Positions 60,114-64,000 of a stretch of 64,000 nucleotides of DNA are shown piece by piece; position 1 is the first letter of the stretch, and every line of letters begins with the position of its first letter. The notes below the pieces were generated by a model. It searched no databases. It saw only the letters and a program-made list of their open reading frames with translations, and was not told the DNA's origin. Made by a program: the position numbers and the translations under genes. The stretch comes from Crossiella sp. SN42 (GTDB taxonomy: Bacteria; Actinomycetota; Actinomycetes; Mycobacteriales; Pseudonocardiaceae): the NCBI RefSeq assembly GCF_023897065.1, contig NZ_JAMHIV010000001.1, positions 496,001-560,000 on the forward strand, written 5' to 3'.

Positions 60114-60242
60114 GTGGAGAAGTTGTTCATCGAGACCGATGTTCCGGTCATCGAGTTCAGTACGCATGGTGAGGCCATGACCTACTTCGAACCGGTCGCG
60201 GCCTACTGCAGCAGCATCGTCTGTTGTTGTTGCAGCAGCTGA
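60114..60242 (+). CDS. Precursor peptide of a putative polyazole (LAP/TOMM) natural product
   Basis: A 42-codon gene with a strong AGGGAGG site 6 nt before its GTG start. The leader (1-30) is acidic and Phe/Val-rich (LFIETDVPVIEF). The core is YCSSIVCCCCSS: nine of its twelve residues are Cys or Ser, arranged as C-S-S, a hydrophobic Ile-Val pair, and C-C-C-C-S-S. The architecture recalls plantazolicin (Cys/Thr block, Ile-Ile, Ser/Thr block). It is divergent from the C/D/B/protease operon, the expected place for the substrate. Confidence 0.88.
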   Translation: MEKLFIETDVPVIEFSTHGEAMTYFEPVAAYCSSIVCCCCSS

Positions 60243-60254
60243 TCACCTTTTCCT

Positions 60255-60273
60255 GTCGGCGGTGATCGCCGAC
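60255..60273 (+). terminator. Attenuator-type hairpin after the precursor gene
   Basis: GTCGGCG and CGCCGAC form a 7-bp stem with a 5-nt loop, 12 nt past the stop. A second 9-bp hairpin lies at 60289-60320. Partial termination would give excess precursor over the downstream enzymes, a common RiPP arrangement. Confidence 0.55.
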
Positions 60274-60288
60274 CCGGCGGGACGGCCC

Positions 60289-60320
60289 GGGCGGGGCGCG
60301 ACCGCCGTCATGCCCCGCCC
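60289..60320 (+). terminator. Second hairpin between precursor and glycosyltransferase genes
   Basis: A 9-bp GC stem (60289-60297 with 60312-60320) and 14-nt loop, extendable by a further imperfect GCCCGG/CCGGGC pairing. Confidence 0.45.
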
Positions 60321-60358
60321 GTGGCCGGGCACGCCCGACTCTGTCTGCGGAGACCGCT

Positions 60359-62350
60359 ATGCGCGTACTGTTCACCACCTTCGCCGCGCCCTCGCACCTG
60401 AACCTGATGGTGCCGCTGGCCTGGGCGCTGCGCTGCGCCGGACACGAGGTGCGGGTGGCGAGCCAGCCCAACCTGGCCCCGGCCATCACCGAAGCCGGGC
60501 TCACCGCCGTGCCGGTCGGCCTGGAGCTGGACATGGCCGCGCACGTGCGGGCCACCGGGCGCATCCCCGGCGGGCGGTCCGTGCTCGACCTCGCCGAGAC
60601 CCGCCCGGACCGGCTGGACTGGCACTACGTGCGTGGGGCGCTGGCCCTCTACAGCACCGGGGTCTCGGCCTTCCTCGCCGATGACCGCATGCTGGCCGAG
60701 CTGGTGGACTTCGCGCGCTCGTGGCGGCCGGACCTGGTGGTGTGGGACGCCTTCACCTTCCCCGGCGCCATCGCCGCCAGGGCCTGTGGCGCCGCGCACG
60801 CGCGCTTTTTGTTCGGGCCGGACCACTTCGGCCGGATGCGCGCCCGGCTGCGCGAGCTGGCGGGGCAGCGCGCCCCCGAGGAGCGGGACGACCCGATGGC
60901 GGCGTGGCTGGCGGCCAGGGCCGGGCGCTTCGGCTGCTCCTTCGACGAGGAGCTCGCCCTCGGCCAGCTCACCCTCGACCCGATGCCAGCCTGGACCCAC
61001 GAGGTGGCCACCGCGAACCGGGCAGGCCTCCGGTTCCTGCCCTACGGTGGCGCGCTGGAGTGTCCACAGTGGATTCGCCAGCCACCCCCGCGGCCACGGG
61101 TGTGCCTCACCCTCGGCCTAGCCGCGCTGGCCTACGGGCTGCCCACTCCCCCGGTCGCCGAGATCCTGGCCGGGCTGGGCCGGCTGGACGTGGAGGTGGT
61201 GGCCACGCTCGACCGGGAGCAGGTGCCCGGCCCAGTGCCGGACAACGTCCGCCTGAGCGGTCCGGTGTCCCTGCCGGACCTGCTGCCGACCTGCTCGGCG
61301 GTGGTGCACCACTTCGGCGTCGGCACCATCGGCGCCGCGATGACCTACGGCGTGCCGCAGCTGCGGGTGCCGGACGGGGTGAACGTGTGGGGCGAGGCGG
61401 AGCTGACCCGCAGGCTCGTCGACCGCGGTATCGCGCTCGCGGTCGAGCCGGCGGAGTTCTCCCCGGCGGCGGTGGCCGAGCGGGTGACCCGGTTGCTGCG
61501 TGAACCCGCCTTCCGGCAGTCGGCGGAGCAGGTGCGCGGGGAACTGGCCGGCACCCCGAGCCCACACGACCTGGTGCCCCGGCTGGAGGAGCTGGCCGCG
61601 CGGCGGCGGCCGGGACCGGCGCCCGCGCCCGCCCTCCGGTACGGGCCGGCGGCCGCGCGCGTCTACGACCTCGTGCACCGGCACCGCGGGCGCGATCGCG
61701 CGGCCGAGGCGCGACAGGTCCTCCGGCTGGCGCGCTCGCGGCTGCCGTCGGCGAGCTCCCTGCTGGACGTGGCCTGCGGCACCGGCGCCCACCTGCGCAC
61801 CTTCGGCGAGGAGTGCGCGGAGGTGCATGGGCTCGACCTGTCCCCGGCGATGCTGGCCCACGCCGGCCGGGTGCCGGGCGTCACCGTGCACACCGGTGAC
61901 ATGCGCGCCTTCGACCTCGGCCGCACCTTCGACGTGGTGTGCTGCATGTTCGCCTCGGTCGCCTACCTGCGCGACACCGGTGAACTGGCCGCGGCCCTGG
62001 CCTCGATGGCCCGCCACCTGTCCCCCGGCGGGGTGCTGGTGCTGGAGCCGTGGTGCTTCCCCGAACGCTTCATCGACGGCTACGTGGGCGCCGACCTGTG
62101 CCAGGAGGAGGACCTGACCGTGGTCAGGGTGTCGCACTCGGCGCGGACCGGCGACCAGGTCGACATGCGGGTCCGGTTCGTCACGGCTGACGCGGGCGGT
62201 CTCACCGAGTTCGCCGAGGTGCACACCATGACCCTGTTCAGCCGCGCGGAGTACACCGAGGCGCTCACCGCGGCCGACTGCACCGCGGAGTACCTCGAGG
62301 ACGGGATGCCGGGCAGCACCTGCGGGGTTTTCCTGGGCGTGCGCAAGTGA
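60359..62350 (+). CDS. Glycosyltransferase fused to aminosugar N-methyltransferase
   Basis: A 663-aa single frame. Residues 1 to about 405 form a GT-B glycosyltransferase of the EryCIII/DesVII group, with SHLNLMVPLAWALRCAGHEV and the donor-site HHFGVGTIGAAMTYGVPQL. After a Pro/Arg-rich linker, residues ~423-663 match NDP-aminosugar N-methyltransferases (DesVI/TylM1 type): YDLVHRHRGRD, LLDVACGTGAHLRTFG, GDMRAFDLG and VLEPWCFPERFIDGYVGADL. It would attach and N-methylate an amino sugar. ATG at 60359 after GGAGA. No start or stop interrupts the fusion. Confidence 0.88.
   Translation: MRVLFTTFAAPSHLNLMVPLAWALRCAGHEVRVASQPNLAPAITEAGLTAVPVGLELDMAAHVRATGRIPGGRSVLDLAETRPDRLDWHYVRGALALYSTGVSAFLADDRMLAELVDFARSWRPDLVVWDAFTFPGAIAARACGAAHARFLFGPDHFGRMRARLRELAGQRAPEERDDPMAAWLAARAGRFGCSFDEELALGQLTLDPMPAWTHEVATANRAGLRFLPYGGALECPQWIRQPPPRPRVCLTLGLAALAYGLPTPPVAEILAGLGRLDVEVVATLDREQVPGPVPDNVRLSGPVSLPDLLPTCSAVVHHFGVGTIGAAMTYGVPQLRVPDGVNVWGEAELTRRLVDRGIALAVEPAEFSPAAVAERVTRLLREPAFRQSAEQVRGELAGTPSPHDLVPRLEELAARRRPGPAPAPALRYGPAAARVYDLVHRHRGRDRAAEARQVLRLARSRLPSASSLLDVACGTGAHLRTFGEECAEVHGLDLSPAMLAHAGRVPGVTVHTGDMRAFDLGRTFDVVCCMFASVAYLRDTGELAAALASMARHLSPGGVLVLEPWCFPERFIDGYVGADLCQEEDLTVVRVSHSARTGDQVDMRVRFVTADAGGLTEFAEVHTMTLFSRAEYTEALTAADCTAEYLEDGMPGSTCGVFLGVRK
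60373..60420 (+). repeat. 48-nt exact repeat shared by the two glycosyltransferase genes (copy 1)
   Basis: Identical over 48 nt to 62891-62938, within the N-terminal coding region of both genes; after one mismatch a further 20 nt are identical. It points to a recent duplication or gene conversion. Confidence 0.9.
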
Positions 62351-62487
62351 TCCAGGCGCCTGCCGTGGACGTGCGCGCGGAGTCGCTCCGGGACTTGGGG
62401 AACTCCTCTGGAGAACCAGCCGGATGCGCTGGAACGGGGGACTCCGGAACGACCACTCCCCCGGCGCCGACTCGGTAGCATTGACCC

Positions 62488-62790
62488 ATGGACCCGATCA
62501 CCCTTGCTGTCGGTGGGGGCCTGCTGATCATCGGATACCTCACCGGCCGGCTCACCCGGCGCAAGCGCCCGCCGGAGCCGGTCACCGCCGTGTGCGGGTG
62601 CGGTCACTCCCTTGCCCTGCACGACGTCGCCGACGGCGCGTGCCACGGGGAGAACGCCCGGCCCAAGTCCTACAACAAGAAGGGCGACTACGTCGGCACC
62701 GTGTACACCCGGTGCCCCTGCCGACGCTACGTCGGGCCCCAGCCGCTGGAGGACATCATCACCACGCGCTACCTCCCGCCCGCGCCCTGA
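62488..62790 (+). CDS. Small membrane-anchored Cys/His protein
   Basis: A 100-aa protein with an N-terminal membrane segment (residues 5-20), a basic stop-transfer (RLTRRKR) and a short domain with CGCGHSLALHD, a central Cys and CPC, a possible zinc site of the type seen in small actinobacterial proteins. Function unknown. It lies between the two glycosyltransferase genes, so it may be an intruder or an accessory of the cluster. Confidence 0.65.
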   Translation: MDPITLAVGGGLLIIGYLTGRLTRRKRPPEPVTAVCGCGHSLALHDVADGACHGENARPKSYNKKGDYVGTVYTRCPCRRYVGPQPLEDIITTRYLPPAP

Positions 62791-62876
62791 AGCGTTGTCC
62801 ACCCAAGAGATGACGGGTCAACGCCCATCCCCGTGGCTAGCCTGAACTTGTTGATCAGGAAGCCGCGGAGGCCCGA

Positions 62877-64000
62877 ATGCGTGTCCTGTGCACCACCTTC
62901 GCCGCGCCCTCGCACCTGAACCTGATGGTGCCGCTGGCGTGGGCGCTGCGCTGCGCCGGTCACCAGGTGCGGGTGGCCAGCCAGCCCAACCTGGCCGAGG
63001 CGATCAAGGACGCCGGGCTCACCGCGGTCCCGGTCGGCGCCGAGCTCGACCTGGCGGGGCAGGCCCGCGCCTGGGGCGGCGCACCGGCGGACGGGACCCT
63101 GTACCGCAGCGGGCTCCGGCTGGACGAAACCCGTCCCTCGGTGCTGGACGCGGACTACGTGCGCGGCGCGCTGGCCTTGTACGGCACCGCGATCTCCGGC
63201 TACCTCGCCGATGAGCTGATGCTGGCCGAGCTGGTCGGGCACGCCCGTTCCTGGCGGCCGGACCTGGTGCTGTGGGACGCGCTCACCTACGCGGGCCCCA
63301 TCGCCGCCCGGGTCTGCGGAGCGGCCCACGCCCGCGTGCTGTTCGGTCCGGACCACCTCGGCCGGATGCACCGTCTGCTGGGCAGCCGCCGGGACGATCC
63401 GCTGACGGCCTGGCTCACCGCGCGGGCCCAGCGCCACGGCTGCGACTACCACGACGAGCTCGCCGTCGGGGCGCTCACCCTCGACCCGATGCCTGCCTGG
63501 ATGCGCCAGCCCACCGGCTTGCCGCAGCTGGCCGTGCGGTTCGTGCCCTACAGCGGTCGCGGCGACCTGCCGGACTGGCTGGCGCGCCCGCCCGCCCGGC
63601 CACGGGTGTGCCTGACCCTGGGGCTGGCCAGCAGGGCGGGCGCGCTGACCGCGCTGCCGGTGGCCGACCTGCTCGCCGCGGTGGCCGGCCTGGACGTCGA
63701 GGTTGTGGCCACTTTGGACAGTCAGCAGCTCGCGGCGGTGCCCGAGGTGCCGGACAACGTGCGGCTGGTCGACTTCGTGCCACTGGAGGCGCTGCTGCCC
63801 AGCTGTGCCGCGATCGTGCACCACCTGGGCGCGGGCACCATGGCCACGGCCGTGCTGTGCGGGGTGCCGCAGCTGTGCGTGGTGGAGGACAACACCATCT
63901 GGGGCGAGCCGGGCCAGGCTCGCCAGCTGGTGGCCAGGGGCGCCGCGCTGGCCGTGCGCGCGCGGGAGCTCACCCCCGGGACGCTCGCGCGGCAGCTGAG
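62877..64000 (+). CDS. Second EryCIII-type glycosyltransferase, cut by the right edge
   Basis: The first 374 codons of a glycosyltransferase closely related to the first domain of the gene at 60359 (SHLNLMVPLAWALRCAGHQV, LLFGPDHLGR-like VLFGPDHLGRMHRLL, and HHLGAGTMATAVLCGVPQL). The frame is open to position 64000, so length and any fusion are unknown. The family often needs a P450-like activator protein, which might lie beyond the window. ATG at 62877. Confidence 0.85.
   Translation, partial: MRVLCTTFAAPSHLNLMVPLAWALRCAGHQVRVASQPNLAEAIKDAGLTAVPVGAELDLAGQARAWGGAPADGTLYRSGLRLDETRPSVLDADYVRGALALYGTAISGYLADELMLAELVGHARSWRPDLVLWDALTYAGPIAARVCGAAHARVLFGPDHLGRMHRLLGSRRDDPLTAWLTARAQRHGCDYHDELAVGALTLDPMPAWMRQPTGLPQLAVRFVPYSGRGDLPDWLARPPARPRVCLTLGLASRAGALTALPVADLLAAVAGLDVEVVATLDSQQLAAVPEVPDNVRLVDFVPLEALLPSCAAIVHHLGAGTMATAVLCGVPQLCVVEDNTIWGEPGQARQLVARGAALAVRARELTPGTLARQL
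62891..62938 (+). repeat. 48-nt exact repeat (copy 2)
   Basis: Partner of 60373-60420 in the second glycosyltransferase gene. Confidence 0.9.

Noticed and set aside
55903-60242. A thiopeptide assignment for the YcaO cluster
   Set aside because: No LanB-type dehydratase or pyridine-forming cyclase is visible, and the core lacks the usual spaced Ser pair; genes beyond 64000 could still change this.
60289-60358. A possible second precursor peptide between the azole precursor and glycosyltransferase genes
   Set aside because: No frame with a ribosome site and a Cys/Ser-rich end was found; the stretch is taken up by hairpins.

Overview
The window is 64 kb of very GC-rich, gene-dense DNA with many GTG/TTG starts, 4-nt start/stop overlaps, strong hairpin terminators and families typical of actinomycetes (StrR-like regulator, CebR-type operator, DesR/NarL two-component pairs, activator-dependent macrolide-type glycosyltransferases, neocarzinostatin-fold protein). 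A filamentous actinomycete, plausibly of the Pseudonocardiales, fits best; the genus cannot be read from the sequence. No rRNA, tRNA, CRISPR array or insertion sequence was found.

Layout. (1) 1-5413 is one flank of a phenazine cluster: the end of phzF, then phzG, a YdhR-like barrel protein, phzE, phzD and an unusual StrR-like regulator on the minus strand, and a divergent phzM-like methyltransferase. (2) 5410-15293 is mixed: a cellulose/chitin LPMO with a perfect CebR-type operator, a molybdopterin enzyme, a secreted carboxylesterase, a DesK/NarL-type two-component pair preceded by a direct repeat, a STAS/HATPase partner-switch pair and an FAD monooxygenase. (3) 15294-20314 is a zinc uptake locus (aztA / aztB-aztD-aztC-aztD) arranged around a Zur-like box and closed by a 12-bp terminator. 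(4) 20341-36894 is an accessory stretch: TetR/hydrolase pair with twin operators, AraC/monooxygenase pair, ricin-type lectin, amidase with a tiny GatC-like partner, two secreted SH3-like miniproteins, an XRE regulator plus a 1325-aa TIR-nSTAND-TM-propeller protein, HIT and nucleoside-deoxyribosyltransferase-like genes, and a MerR regulator. (5) 36910-48312 is a pectin-degradation regulon: an apparent eight-gene minus-strand operon (ABC sugar importer, DUF624-like, Gfo/Idh, DUF6807, PL1 and PL3 pectate lyases), a second Gfo/Idh gene and two LacI regulators, with a shared operator-like motif at the promoters.

(6) 48439-64000 looks like a ribosomal-peptide cluster and is the most interesting part. 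A 42-codon precursor (60114-60242) ends in a core of Cys/Ser runs split by Ile-Val. Divergent from it is a compact operon for an E1-like C protein, a YcaO cyclodehydratase ending in a PxPxP tail, a SagB-type dehydrogenase and a CPBP protease. This is the toolkit of a linear azol(in)e-containing peptide such as plantazolicin. Downstream of the precursor lie a glycosyltransferase fused to an aminosugar N-methyltransferase and a second related glycosyltransferase that runs off the window, so the product may be a glycosylated polyazole. An ABC exporter, a two-component system, a SAM methyltransferase, an atypical LuxR regulator, an M20 hydrolase and a neocarzinostatin-family apoprotein sit beside it and may belong to the same cluster.
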